Source of the DNA: Oscillospiraceae bacterium
Lineage (GTDB): Bacteria > Bacillota > Clostridia > Oscillospirales > Acutalibacteraceae
Assembly: GCA_015065765.1 (NCBI GenBank)
Contig: SVPP01000010.1
Span: 36,760-89,675, forward strand
Direction: 5' to 3'
Length of the DNA: 52,916 bases
Part shown: positions 1 to 7,672 of the stretch, in pieces
How the letters are laid out: each line of letters begins with the position of its first letter
How positions within the stretch are numbered: position 1 is the stretch's first letter
Notes under the pieces: generated by a model
What the model was told of the DNA's origin: nothing
Database searches by the model: none
The model's input: only the letters and a program-made list of their open reading frames with translations
Translations under genes and position numbers: made by a program

Positions 1-147
1 GCCCTCATAAACGGCGATTGCAATATTTCTTATTAAGTTTGAATCGAAGCCTAAGTCTTTGAGCGTACGCTTGATTTTTCCTGAGGCCTCACCTGCACAG
101 GTAAAATCATCCTTCTGAACATCGTACTTAAAATTGAGTTCACCCAT
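1..147 (-). CDS. ATP-binding anti-sigma-factor-like protein (partial, N-terminus only)
   Basis: The reverse strand encodes 49 residues starting MGELNFKYDV and running off the left edge. The segment RNIAIAVYEG matches the start of the N-box of GHKL/RsbW-type serine kinases (anti-sigma regulatory factors), where the next residues would complete the E-x-x-x-N ATP site. Its ATG overlaps the stop of the upstream DRTGG gene by one base (TAATG), so the two are translationally coupled. In many Clostridia this pair, a DRTGG protein then an RsbW-like ATPase, opens the operon for the electron-bifurcating [FeFe] hydrogenase. That context is established for the families; the hydrogenase genes themselves lie outside the window and are inferred. 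Family assignment rests on a short fragment. Confidence 0.7.
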   Translation of the reverse strand, partial: MGELNFKYDVQKDDFTCAGEASGKIKRTLKDLGFDSNLIRNIAIAVYEG

Positions 148-497
148 TATTTACCACTGCCTCCGCGAAGACCCGCTTCATAAAGCTTACCGCAAGCGGT
201 GAACATTTCGAGATTTGTCTGAATGAGAACAATCTCTCTTTCCTCTGCAAGCTCAACCATGCCTGCATCAGGCTTTTTGCCTCTGACAAACACGATACAT
301 TTCATATCCATCATTTCAGCTGTTCTCACAACCTGAGGATTCACAAGACCTGTGAGCATAACTGCCTGTTCTTTTACAAAAGCGAGAACATCGCTCATCA
401 TATCACTGCCGCAAGCGGTGTAAACTTCTCTGTCGAGAAAGTCCTCACCGTAGACAACAGTACCTTCCAATATTTCAGTCAATTCTTTAACCTTCAT
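147..497 (-). CDS. DRTGG domain protein of hydrogenase-type operon
   Basis: This 116-residue cytosolic protein begins MKVKELTEILEG and has the alternating small and hydrophobic pattern of DRTGG domains (for example VMLTGLVNPQVVRTAEMM followed by CIVFVRGKKPD). An ATG 18 bases upstream is possible, but the inner ATG at 497 has AAAGGAAA at good spacing and gives the usual family length. DRTGG domains are thought to be regulatory or nucleotide-sensing; the molecular role of these stand-alone versions is not settled. It is coupled by a TAATG overlap to the RsbW-like ATPase that follows. Two close CxS/ACG motifs (TACGSDMM and TACGKLYE) sit near residues 27 and 102. Confidence 0.75.
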   Translation of the reverse strand: MKVKELTEILEGTVVYGEDFLDREVYTACGSDMMSDVLAFVKEQAVMLTGLVNPQVVRTAEMMDMKCIVFVRGKKPDAGMVELAEEREIVLIQTNLEMFTACGKLYEAGLRGGSGK

Positions 498-603
498 TGT
501 GGGGTTTCCTTTCATTTACATAAATTATCATATATGCGCTGTTTAAATTTTATCACATATGAACATAAAATTCAACCAAAAGAGGAAAATACATATAATA
601 AAA

Positions 604-1284
604 ATGGGTGATGAAATGTACCGTCACAGAAAAAGATACCTGAAAAGGAAATCTTATCCTCGCAAGAGAAAAGTAAAACTGTTTTTCATTTTTCTTTCTC
701 TGTTTCTTTCGCTTTCCGTTACGGCATTATTTATTGAAGTAAAATCCCCGTCAATCATTTATGGTATGGCTGAGGACAAAGCCAAAAGCATAGCAATTCA
801 GGCAATAAACAATTCTGTCAGTGACGTTATCGACGGCAAGGACGAAATTTACAAGGAGCTTGTGGACTACAGATATGACGATGAGGGAAACATAATTTCC
901 GTCAACACTAACATAAACCTTACAAACGCCGTTGAAGGCATGATTCTTGACGGAATAGTGAAAAGGATTGATTCATCCTCACGATGTCCCATAAAAATCC
1001 CTATGGGTACGCTGACAGGCAGTGACCTTCTTACGGGACGCGGACCGAGAATCACGTTCTACATAAGCCTTTCAGGGAATGCAAAAAGTTCAATCGAAAA
1101 CCTTTTTGAAAGCACGGGCATCAACCAGACAAGACATCAAATTCAGATACGCTTTGAGGTTGATGTGAGCATCGTAATGTCAGGCAAGCACTTCGGAGTG
1201 ACAGTAGAAAACACTGTTGTAATCGGCGAAACGATTATTGTGGGCAGAATTCCCGAATCATACGTCAGACAGCCGACAAATTAA
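604..1284 (+). CDS. yunB: Sporulation protein YunB
   Basis: The product resembles YunB, a mother-cell sporulation protein of the sigma-E/GerE regulon in Bacillus and Clostridia whose biochemical role is unknown. A very basic N-terminus (RHRKRYLKRKSYPRKRKVK) precedes one membrane span (LFFIFLSLFLSLSVTALFI), then an external domain carrying the family signatures NLTNAVEGMI, IKIPMGTLTG and GRGPRITFYISLSG. The length of about 226 residues fits the family. The start is uncertain: ATG at 559, 604 (GAGGAAAA about 15 bases upstream) or 616 (GGTGAT 5 bases upstream) are all in frame; 604 or 616 is most likely. Its stop codon lies inside the left boundary palindrome of an interspersed repeat. It implies a spore-forming lineage. 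Confidence 0.85.
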   Translation: MGDEMYRHRKRYLKRKSYPRKRKVKLFFIFLSLFLSLSVTALFIEVKSPSIIYGMAEDKAKSIAIQAINNSVSDVIDGKDEIYKELVDYRYDDEGNIISVNTNINLTNAVEGMILDGIVKRIDSSSRCPIKIPMGTLTGSDLLTGRGPRITFYISLSGNAKSSIENLFESTGINQTRHQIQIRFEVDVSIVMSGKHFGVTVENTVVIGETIIVGRIPESYVRQPTN

Positions 1285-1390
1285 TAATTTCAAACGAAAA
1301 ATCCCCTCAGTCAAAATCGTAGATTTTGACAGCTCCCCTTGCGTTTTCAAGGGGAGCCTGAAATCGAACTATACAGATAAATTATAATTT
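1278..1390. repeat. Interspersed two-hairpin element, copy 1 (113 bp)
   Basis: Bounded on the left by AAATTAATAATTT (1278-1290) and on the right by AAATTATAATTT (1379-1390). Inside are a hairpin GTCAAAATC-gta-GATTTTGAC (1310-1330) and a second, GCTCCCCTTG-cgtttt-CAAGGGGAGC (1332-1357), after the shared leader CAAACGAAAAATCCCCTC. Copy 2 at 26081-26192 has the same order, spacing and boundary palindromes. The element covers the yunB stop codon. There is no coding potential. It resembles a MITE or REP-type intergenic repeat; whether it moves is inference. Confidence 0.85.
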
Positions 1391-1544
1391 ATAGTGCTTT
1401 TAATATATTGCCTCCTTACAGGCAACTGTAAATTTACATTTAAAGCCAACAGAAAGCAAGGACCTTTTCTCAATTTGATTTCTAACAAAAAATACACCCT
1501 GACGGCACACAGTATGCCGCAGGATGTGAGTTGTAATTTTTGCA

Positions 1545-2399
1545 TCAGTAGCTGTCTGAATAAGATGAATCAATAACCTCAAAAGCTTCTGATAAGTTGT
1601 TATATTTAATTGTTACTTCCGCAAAGCCTATACAGTCAGCATGACAATCAAGACTTACATATTGTCTGCAGAAAATTTCATATATACCGTCACCGTCAAC
1701 ATCCTTGGGAGCAAATTCGCAGAATCCGTCAAACCATGCCGTAAGAGCATCGGGTAACGGATTTCCCTCATCATCATATATCACACCTGAATATCTGTCT
1801 TTTTTATCTTTGAATTCAAGATCATATGTTTTACCCGTAACAGTATTTTTAACCTGAAGTCCGAAAGGAGCAGTAAGAACGGATGTAAAAGTATCTTCTA
1901 AATCACCCGGTTCATAAAGTGAAACAAGGGAATCATTTTTCACTTTATATACACCGCAGATATACGAGCCTGCACCGCCGCAGCCGCCTGTATTGACTCT
2001 GAAAACAATTTCGTCTCCCTTTTCTCCGTCGATATCGTTAGCGTAAAGAGTTTCGCCAACCGCACCACCGCCAAAGCCATCACAGATTATCTTTTCGCCA
2101 TCATAGACTGCAAGATACATTTCATCAGCATAAACACCGCCGTCATCTTCGTGAAAAATGCATGCAGTGCCAAAAGAACCTTCTGTTGTTTTGGCAATTT
2201 TTATATTTGAAATACCTAACTCTTTTTCTGCATAATTCCTGATATCATCTTCTTTAAAAACAACAGGTGCTTTTGTAGTGGTTTGCGTCTGCTTTTCAGT
2301 AACAGGGTTCGTTGCTTTCTCTTCCTGATTACTGCCTGCACATGCTGTCGCTACGCAAGCGAGCAATGCAGCAAGTAAAATTGAAATTAATTTTTTCAT
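1545..2399 (-). CDS. Lipoprotein of unknown function with calcium-loop-like motifs
   Basis: This 284-residue protein has a type II signal peptide: hydrophobic LISILLAALLACVATA followed by the lipobox Cys at residue 20. A Thr/Gln/Lys-rich linker (KQTQTTTKAP) leads to an extracellular domain with two Asp-rich loops, NDIDGEKGDE and KDVDGDGIYE, which look like the metal-binding loops of FG-GAP/VCBS or EF-hand-like repeats. The cysteine-glycine stretch NTGGCGGAGSYICG lies between them. No enzyme family is recognised. It is the last gene of an HD-protein, CmpB-like, lipoprotein run on the minus strand, 17 bases after the CmpB-like gene, with GAGGGAG as ribosome binding site. A role as a surface sensor or binding protein is only a guess. 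Confidence 0.75.
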   Translation of the reverse strand: MKKLISILLAALLACVATACAGSNQEEKATNPVTEKQTQTTTKAPVVFKEDDIRNYAEKELGISNIKIAKTTEGSFGTACIFHEDDGGVYADEMYLAVYDGEKIICDGFGGGAVGETLYANDIDGEKGDEIVFRVNTGGCGGAGSYICGVYKVKNDSLVSLYEPGDLEDTFTSVLTAPFGLQVKNTVTGKTYDLEFKDKKDRYSGVIYDDEGNPLPDALTAWFDGFCEFAPKDVDGDGIYEIFCRQYVSLDCHADCIGFAEVTIKYNNLSEAFEVIDSSYSDSY

Positions 2400-2416
2400 A
2401 TCTTTTCTCCCTCAAA

Positions 2417-3226
2417 TCATTTAAACATCTCAGATATTGATTTTTCGATTTTGTCAATTTTCTCTTTGAGAGAGTTCATAATATTGGGGTTATTCTTAAA
2501 CATACGATTGAATCTTTTCTTGCCCTTTTTTGTTGTTCTTTCGCCTGTAGCCTGCTTTTTCAGGTCTTTGAGCTGAGCAACCACATCATCCTTGATTGAT
2601 GAGAGAGAATTTTCCTTCAGATTTTCTGTAACCTTTGCAGTAGCTGAAGAAATTTTCTCTTTAAGAGCCTTGTACTTATCAGCAATTTTCTTAACATCAA
2701 TTGCATTCTTCACAGCTCTTCCAAGGTCAATTGCAAAGGCAGTGAGAACAACGCACATAATTCTCACCTTCCACTCATAGGGAATGAGCAGTGCAAGCTT
2801 TGCAGCACCGAAAGGATGAACGAGATAAATCAAAAGGACAGAGAAAATTCCCCAGTATGTGCTGTGTTCAAGGCAGATTCTGCCGTGAAGATTGAATTTT
2901 TTCTTGCTGTAGTCCCACCATCTTGCATGGAAAAGCTTTTCCATGATGTAGCTTGTCAGATATTCAACAATATCGCACACAACAACGCCGATAAGAAGGA
3001 CCATGAGAGGACCGATGTATAATTTTCCTATCCAGATATCCTTGCACCATGATAGAGTAAGAAGCATGCTCAATGCACCCGTACCGTAAATGGGGCAGAG
3101 AGGTCCGAAAAGGAAACCTCTGTTTGTAAATTTTTTGTCTTTTATATAGCAATAGATTACTTCCGCAATCCAACCGATTATACTGTAAAAGAAAAAGAAA
3201 AGAATATATTCTACAACTCTCTCCAT
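2417..3226 (-). CDS. CmpB-type (putative ABC transporter type IV) membrane protein
   Basis: The N-terminal half carries the signature of the CmpB family (PF06541): FFYSIIGWIAEVIYC, then TNRGFLFGPLCPIYGTGAL, then a set of membrane spans and LEHSTYWGIFSVLLIYLVHPF. The C-terminal hundred residues are charged and helical (KEKISSATAKVTENLKENS, then basic GERTTKKGKKRFNR) and likely cytosolic, coiled-coil-like. Despite the family name, transport function has not been shown as far as I know. The ATG overlaps the stop of the upstream HD gene by one base, so the two are translationally coupled and may act together. Length 269 residues. Confidence 0.8.
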   Translation of the reverse strand: MERVVEYILFFFFYSIIGWIAEVIYCYIKDKKFTNRGFLFGPLCPIYGTGALSMLLTLSWCKDIWIGKLYIGPLMVLLIGVVVCDIVEYLTSYIMEKLFHARWWDYSKKKFNLHGRICLEHSTYWGIFSVLLIYLVHPFGAAKLALLIPYEWKVRIMCVVLTAFAIDLGRAVKNAIDVKKIADKYKALKEKISSATAKVTENLKENSLSSIKDDVVAQLKDLKKQATGERTTKKGKKRFNRMFKNNPNIMNSLKEKIDKIEKSISEMFK

Positions 3227-3774
3227 TATTTAACTGTCCTTTCTACTTCATCAAAAAATTTTTTACTTCTTTTCTCTGATGAGCAAATTATCATTTCTTT
3301 CGTTGCAACATACTTGTCCACAAGACAGACAAGAATTGATTCCTTATATTTCGGCGGAATCACCGTCAGAGGGAACATATGCCTCTGGATGATGTTTTCC
3401 TCAAGAAGAGACAGCTCCAGCTGATTTTTCCTGCTCAGCTCCCTTGCGTTCTTAAGTGCAAAGCCGGGATGAAAATAGCCATGGAGCCTGTGAGACGGAT
3501 CAGGATCGTGCCAATCGTAATAAAACAAATCGTGAAGCAGTGCACCCCTTGCCGTTCTGTAAAAATCAAGCTTCAGCTTCTTTGCAAGCCTGTAGGACAT
3601 GTAGGAAACACTGTTGATATGCTGAATTCTGTCAATTGAGCCATGCTGAATGTACGGTTTCATTGACTGGAATTCCTCGGTAAAATAATAATCCTTCACA
3701 CAGTCAAAAAATTCCTTGTCCTTCTCTTCCGAAAGACAATATGTTTCTTTATATAATTCATGGACTTTACCCAA
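3226..3774 (-). CDS. HD-domain phosphohydrolase-like protein
   Basis: A 182-residue cytosolic HD-superfamily protein. Visible metal-site motifs in order are the first His in RIQHINSVSYMSYRLA, the HD pair in GALLHDLFYYDW, further His in RLHGYFHPGF and IIQRHMFPL, and the last Asp in CLVDKYVATKEMI. These fit a metal-dependent phosphohydrolase; the substrate cannot be told. The start is TTG at 3774, preceded by GGTGAT at good spacing, with no better ATG. It is the first gene of a three-gene operon (HD, CmpB-like, lipoprotein) behind a promoter at 3792-3819, with stop/start overlap to the next gene. Confidence 0.8.
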   Translation of the reverse strand: MGKVHELYKETYCLSEEKDKEFFDCVKDYYFTEEFQSMKPYIQHGSIDRIQHINSVSYMSYRLAKKLKLDFYRTARGALLHDLFYYDWHDPDPSHRLHGYFHPGFALKNARELSRKNQLELSLLEENIIQRHMFPLTVIPPKYKESILVCLVDKYVATKEMIICSSEKRSKKFFDEVERTVK

Positions 3775-3791
3775 AATAAATCACCGTTTCA

Positions 3792-3819
3792 ATTATACTA
3801 CAATTGAGTTTAAAATCAA
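3792..3819 (-). promoter_or_regulatory. Sigma-A promoter of the HD/CmpB/lipoprotein operon
   Basis: On the minus strand TTGATT (3814-3819), a 16 base spacer and TATAAT (3792-3797) lie 18 bases before the TTG start of the HD gene. Confidence 0.7.
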
Positions 3820-3850
3820 TAGTTTTTCTTCTTTTTAATAATTTTTAAAC

Positions 3851-3879
3851 TTGTATTCTGCAGTAATTGTTGATATAAT
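3851..3879 (+). promoter_or_regulatory. Sigma-A promoter, extended -10
   Basis: TTGTAT (3851-3856), 17 bases, then TGA-TATAAT (3874-3879), 27 bases before the start at 3906. It is back to back with the HD-operon promoter. Confidence 0.65.
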
Positions 3880-3905
3880 GGTATGGTGAAAGGATGGGTT
3901 TCATT

Positions 3906-4313
3906 ATGACAAGAAAAACAAAAGGCATTATTGTGCTTTCACTTATATGCGCCGCAGTTGTAGCAATTACAGTTTCGGTAGTGCTTATCGTTATAAACGC
4001 AAACGCTAATCCCTTTGAGGGAACATGGATTTCTGCCGACAAAAGAGGAAGCTATACCTTCTTCGAGGACGGCAGCATGAAGACCTTTATCCCCGGGGAC
4101 AAGCTTCCTGTTATTGAAACGCCCTATAACGGTTCTCTTGACGGTACATACGCTTATGATAAATCAGAAAATGAAATTTCAATAACACTTTCTGTTTACT
4201 CAAAGGAAATCACAAGCCGTTACACTTACGAAATTGAAGACAACACGCTCACTCTTACAAACACTGAAAACAAGGAAACGGAAAAATATAATCTTATAGT
4301 TGCTCAGGACTGA
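3906..4313 (+). CDS. Small membrane-anchored extracellular protein (DUF5640-like)
   Basis: A 135-residue protein: basic MTRKTKG, one membrane span (IIVLSLICAAVVAITVSVVL), then an extracellular beta-rich domain starting FEGTWISADKRGSYTFFEDG. The GTW...YTFxEDG pattern recalls the small lipocalin-like DUF5640 domains common in gut Clostridia; this is similarity by eye only. Function unknown. The ATG at 3906 is preferred to that at 3894 because GAAAGG would sit directly against the upstream ATG but about ten bases from the inner one. It is transcribed from its own promoter and converges on bofA. Confidence 0.65.
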   Translation: MTRKTKGIIVLSLICAAVVAITVSVVLIVINANANPFEGTWISADKRGSYTFFEDGSMKTFIPGDKLPVIETPYNGSLDGTYAYDKSENEISITLSVYSKEITSRYTYEIEDNTLTLTNTENKETEKYNLIVAQD

Positions 4314-4327
4314 AAAGGCTGAACGTC

Positions 4328-4594
4328 TCACAGAAACAGTATTTCCGTCACAATCATACCGATTACTGCAGGCGTACCTCCGATTGCAGACGCTGCAATT
4401 GTGTATCCGTTCAGAGACAGATGAAGCCCTGTGACAAGTCCTAAAGCATTGACTGCAAATACAGCTCCTATCCCCTGCAGGGCACTGAGAATAACACATG
4501 AGAAAAATCGTTTTGTTCTGAACGCAGAAACAATTACAATAAAACAGGCAATTGCAAGAGACGCAATTACACCGAATTTAAGCATTCCTGACAA
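4328..4594 (-). CDS. bofA: Pro-sigma-K processing inhibitor BofA family protein
   Basis: Predicted 88-residue membrane protein with two hydrophobic spans, an ExxR-free short loop (FRTKRFFS) and the family signature ALQGIGAVFAVNALGLVTGLHLSLN followed by SAIGGTPAVIGMIV. BofA holds the SpoIVFB protease inactive in the forespore outer membrane and so delays sigma-K maturation in Bacillus. I place the start at a TTG (4594) because GAGGTGAT stands six bases before it and the length then matches the usual 87 residues; a longer in-frame start exists but lacks a ribosome site. Clostridial BofA homologues occur also where sigma-K control differs, so the exact role is uncertain. Confidence 0.8.
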   Translation of the reverse strand: MSGMLKFGVIASLAIACFIVIVSAFRTKRFFSCVILSALQGIGAVFAVNALGLVTGLHLSLNGYTIAASAIGGTPAVIGMIVTEILFL

Positions 4595-4634
4595 TTTTAT
4601 CACCTCAGGAAAATATATGACCAAAGGCAATAAA

Positions 4635-4668
4635 AAATGCAGACAAACTAATTGGTTTGTCTGCATTT
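4635..4668 (-). terminator. Intrinsic terminator after the tandem hydrolases
   Basis: AAATGCAGACAAAC and GTTTGTCTGCATTT form a 14 bp stem with a six base loop; on the minus strand it runs into TTTTTTA. It lies 6 bases after the hydrolase stop codon and ends the flavodiiron/hydrolase operon. Confidence 0.85.
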
Positions 4669-4673
4669 AATTT

Positions 4674-5507
4674 TTATAAGCTTTCGTAAAACTCAAGAAT
4701 TCTCGGCAGAAGAATTTCGTGTGTATAGTCAAAACAGCTTGAGTGGCCTCCGCCTTTTACCATCAATTCCTCTGCACCGGGAATTGACTTTGTAATTTTC
4801 TTTGAATGTGAGCGGTACATCATGTCGCCCTGTCCGAAAATATTAAGTGTAGGAACATTTATATTTTTCAGGTCTTTGAAATTGAGATTGGGCTGACCTA
4901 CCATCATTCCCTGAATGTCACGTTTGAGTGCCACTGCAGGGTCATTTGTCATTTTGGCTTTGATGCACAGAATCCAGTATTCAAAAACAATGCCGATCTG
5001 ATTGGTGATTTTTGTGCCCCATGCGTTGATATTAGCTCCCATGGGAATAAGTGAAAGCACTCTGTCACCATGCTGAACAGTGAAAACTATGGCAAGGTTT
5101 CCGCCGTCACTGAAACCGAAAAGATGAGTTTTTTCAATACCCAGTTCATCAAGCATACAAAGAAGGTCATCGCTTTCCACGTCAAAGGTAAGCTCACCCT
5201 CACCTCGCTCCGATGCACCCGTACCTCTCGGTGACACTGTGATTACTTTGAAATGCTCTGCCATTTCGGGAAGAAGTGTTCCGTCAAAGTTGTGCATGTC
5301 ATTTCCGTTACAGGGAAGCATCACAAGGGGCTCAGCTGATAAATCGCCGTAAATTGCGTATTCGATTTTTGCACCATCTCTTGCTGTGATAAATCCGTGT
5401 TCTTTCATTTCAGGCATTTCTCTTGCGTACTCCTCTGCGTTTGATGATATTGCAAAAAAAGGTACCATAAGTACAAGTGCAAGAAGTAAACTGATTATCT
5501 TTTTCAT
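4674..5507 (-). CDS. Secreted alpha/beta hydrolase (tandem copy 2)
   Basis: A 277-residue protein with a cleavable signal peptide (KKIISLLLALVLMVPFFAI, likely cut after SSNA). The alpha/beta hydrolase core shows the oxyanion region LPCNGNDMHNFDG, the nucleophile elbow GFSDGG (Ser133), an acid in FGQGDMM (Asp228) and the catalytic His in GGGHSS (His255). These suit an esterase, lipase or related serine hydrolase; substrate unknown. It is a close paralogue of the neighbouring 5509-6357 gene, sharing long blocks such as ARDGAKIEY/ADDGAKIEY, VSPRGTG and ALKRDIQ. The two genes are one base apart and follow the flavodiiron gene in one operon. Confidence 0.85.
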   Translation of the reverse strand: MKKIISLLLALVLMVPFFAISSNAEEYAREMPEMKEHGFITARDGAKIEYAIYGDLSAEPLVMLPCNGNDMHNFDGTLLPEMAEHFKVITVSPRGTGASERGEGELTFDVESDDLLCMLDELGIEKTHLFGFSDGGNLAIVFTVQHGDRVLSLIPMGANINAWGTKITNQIGIVFEYWILCIKAKMTNDPAVALKRDIQGMMVGQPNLNFKDLKNINVPTLNIFGQGDMMYRSHSKKITKSIPGAEELMVKGGGHSSCFDYTHEILLPRILEFYESL

Positions 5508-5508
5508 T

Positions 5509-6357
5509 TTACATCGCCCCTATTCCTTTATAAAACTCAAACATTTTTGTGAACAGCTCATCCTTGAATTCAAGGATATCAGAGTGTCCCGAATCAGGAA
5601 CTCTCAGCTCCACAGCACCGGGAATTGACCTTGTAATTCTCTGTGAATGCCATGGCCACATCATGTCATCGTCTGCAAAAATGTTAAGCGTAGGTGCAGT
5701 GATTTTTCCTAAGTCCCTGAATTTAAGCGATGGCTGTGTGACCATCATTTTCTGAATATCTCTTTTAAGAGCAATTTCAGGATCACCTGTTCTTTTTGCC
5801 TCGATTGCATATCTGATATACTTCACTATAATGGGAATCTGACTGTTGATTTTTGTACCCCAGGGGCTGATATTTGCACCTACGGGAATAAGAGAGAGAA
5901 CTCTGTCAGGGTAGTTTACTGCAAAAACAATTGCAAGATTTCCGCCGTCACTATAGCCGAAGAAATGAGCTTTTTCTATCTCCATTTCATCAAGCATACA
6001 CGCAAGGTCTTTCGCTTCTCTTTCAAAAGTCAGCTCACATGTACCTCTTTCAGAATTGCCTGTGCCTCTGGGAGACACTGCAATTACCATGAAATGCTCT
6101 GCAAGTTCCGGCAGAACGCTTCCGTCAAGATTATGCATTTCACCGCCGTTGCATGGGAGAACAACCAAAGGCTCTTTTGTCATGTCCCCGTAAATTCCGT
6201 ATTCGATTTTCGCTCCGTCATCAGCAGTAATAAAGCCATACTTTTTCATTTCAGGCATTTCACTTGCATACTCCTCAGCAGAAAAATTTACCGCAAAAAA
6301 GGAAAATGAAGTGAGCAACATAACGCAAACGAGAATTAAGCTCAGAGTTTTTTTCAT
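5509..6357 (-). CDS. Secreted alpha/beta hydrolase (tandem copy 1)
   Basis: A 282-residue paralogue of the next gene. It has a signal peptide (KKTLSLILVCVMLLTSFSFF, likely cut near NFSA), nucleophile elbow GYSDGG (Ser136), acid within FADDDMM (Asp230 or 231) and His258 in DSGHSD. The triad is complete, so the enzyme should be active outside the membrane. Its start lies four bases after the flavodiiron stop, so it is co-transcribed with it. The pair arose by tandem duplication; loops after the nucleophile differ (SPWGTKINSQIP against NAWGTKITNQIG), which could mean different substrates. Not assignable to a named lipase family by eye. Confidence 0.85.
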   Translation of the reverse strand: MKKTLSLILVCVMLLTSFSFFAVNFSAEEYASEMPEMKKYGFITADDGAKIEYGIYGDMTKEPLVVLPCNGGEMHNLDGSVLPELAEHFMVIAVSPRGTGNSERGTCELTFEREAKDLACMLDEMEIEKAHFFGYSDGGNLAIVFAVNYPDRVLSLIPVGANISPWGTKINSQIPIIVKYIRYAIEAKRTGDPEIALKRDIQKMMVTQPSLKFRDLGKITAPTLNIFADDDMMWPWHSQRITRSIPGAVELRVPDSGHSDILEFKDELFTKMFEFYKGIGAM

Positions 6358-6361
6358 ATTA

Positions 6362-7564
6362 TTACCTCAATTCAAAAGAAATTTTTTCTGCAAGTCTGTC
6401 TAAATTTTCAAGCTGTTCTTCCTTGAGAGAAGATTTCATGCTTATCTTTTCTTCGTCTACCTCAAAACCTTTGAGAGACGAAAGAATTTCATCCATCTTT
6501 CTGCCTGCAACTGCACCCCATGAGCCGTTGTCAAGAATATATGCTTTTCTGTTCTGAAGAGCGTGAGCCTTGATTTCAAGAAGAAGTGTTTCCATTTTCG
6601 GGAAAATTCCTCCGTTATATGTTGAGCTCGCAAAAACGAGATGACTTGCTCTGAAACATTCAGAGAGAATGAACGAGGGATCTGTTACCGAAACATCGTA
6701 AACTCTGATGTTTTTTACACCTTTGTCCGCAAGCATATTTGCAAGAACGGAAACAGCATTTTCAGTGTTGCCATAAATTGAAGCGTAAGCGATAACAACT
6801 GCTTTTTCTTCTGCTTCGTATCTGCTCCACAGATCGTACTTTTCAAGAATGAAGCCGAAATCCTTTCTGAAAATATGACCGTGAAGAGGACAGATCATGT
6901 CTATTTCAAGAGTTGATGCTTTTTTAAGAACTGCCTGCACCTGTGCACCGTATTTACCAACGATGTTTGTGTAATATCTTCTTGCTTCATCGATTTTTGA
7001 CTTATCGTAATCAATTTCATCTGCAAAAATGTTGCCGTCAAGTGCACCGAATGAGCCGAAAGCATCAGCAGAGAAAAGGATTTTTTCTGTCTTATCGTAA
7101 GACACCATAACCTCAGGCCAGTGCACCATAGGTGCCATAACAAAAGTAAATGTGTGTTTACCTGTGCAGAGTTCATCACCCTCGCTGACAGTGACAAAAT
7201 TGTCTCTGTCCATTTTTCCGAAGAAGTTTTCAATCATTGTAAAAGTTTTTGCATTACCTACAATTTTAACATCGGGATAACGAAGAATTGTGTCTGCAAT
7301 CATCGCACAATGGTCAGGCTCCATGTGGTTGACAATAAGGTAATCAAGACTTCTGCCGTTCAGAAGATGCTTGATGTTCTCAAAGAAAACTCCGCTTACT
7401 GACTTGTCAACGGTATCAAGGACAACTGTCTTTTCATCGTCAACAAAATATGAGTTATATGATACGCCATCCTTTATGGGATAAACATTTTCAAAAAGTG
7501 CAAGACGTCTGTCACTTGCACCAATCATATAAATATCATCTTTGATTTTTCTGTAGCTGTACAT
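6362..7564 (-). CDS. fprA: FprA family A-type flavoprotein (flavodiiron protein)
   Basis: A 400-residue cytosolic protein of standard length for class A flavodiiron proteins, which reduce O2 to water (and in some cases NO to N2O) in anaerobes using electrons from rubredoxin or related carriers. The N-terminal metallo-beta-lactamase domain has the diiron ligands in NHMEPDHCAM, MVHWPEVM, FSADAFGSFG and PLHGHIF. The C-terminal flavodoxin domain begins at AYASIYGNTENAV, which binds the FMN phosphate. No rubredoxin domain is fused. It is preceded by its own promoter and GGAG site, and heads an operon with two secreted hydrolases, an unexplained pairing. Expected role: oxygen defence. Confidence 0.93.
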   Translation of the reverse strand: MYSYRKIKDDIYMIGASDRRLALFENVYPIKDGVSYNSYFVDDEKTVVLDTVDKSVSGVFFENIKHLLNGRSLDYLIVNHMEPDHCAMIADTILRYPDVKIVGNAKTFTMIENFFGKMDRDNFVTVSEGDELCTGKHTFTFVMAPMVHWPEVMVSYDKTEKILFSADAFGSFGALDGNIFADEIDYDKSKIDEARRYYTNIVGKYGAQVQAVLKKASTLEIDMICPLHGHIFRKDFGFILEKYDLWSRYEAEEKAVVIAYASIYGNTENAVSVLANMLADKGVKNIRVYDVSVTDPSFILSECFRASHLVFASSTYNGGIFPKMETLLLEIKAHALQNRKAYILDNGSWGAVAGRKMDEILSSLKGFEVDEEKISMKSSLKEEQLENLDRLAEKISFELR

Positions 7565-7592
7565 TTTAACACTCCTTGTATTTACTGCCTTA

Positions 7593-7621
7593 ATTATATA
7601 TCACTAAGCTTAAAAAATCAA
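7593..7621 (-). promoter_or_regulatory. Sigma-A promoter of fprA
   Basis: Minus strand TTGATT (7616-7621), 17 base spacer, TATAAT (7593-7598), 29 bases before the fprA ATG. Confidence 0.75.
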
Positions 7622-7634
7622 TAACATAAAAAAT

Positions 7635-7656
7635 AAAGTCCTCCGAAGAGGACTTT
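7635..7656 (-). terminator. Intrinsic terminator (UUCG loop)
   Basis: AAAGTCCTC and GAGGACTTT pair around CGAA (UUCG on the minus strand), followed on that strand by ATTTTTTA. It ends the 7673-8491 gene just upstream of the fprA promoter. Confidence 0.85.
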
Positions 7657-7672
7657 AAAAATTTTCCTTAAA

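Noticed and set aside
559..603. Upstream start of yunB at 559
   Set aside because: No Shine-Dalgarno before it; the added residues are not typical of YunB.
1394..1576. Short frames on both strands after yunB
   Set aside because: No ribosome site and no protein-like composition; the stretch 1391-1544 looks like plain intergenic DNA.
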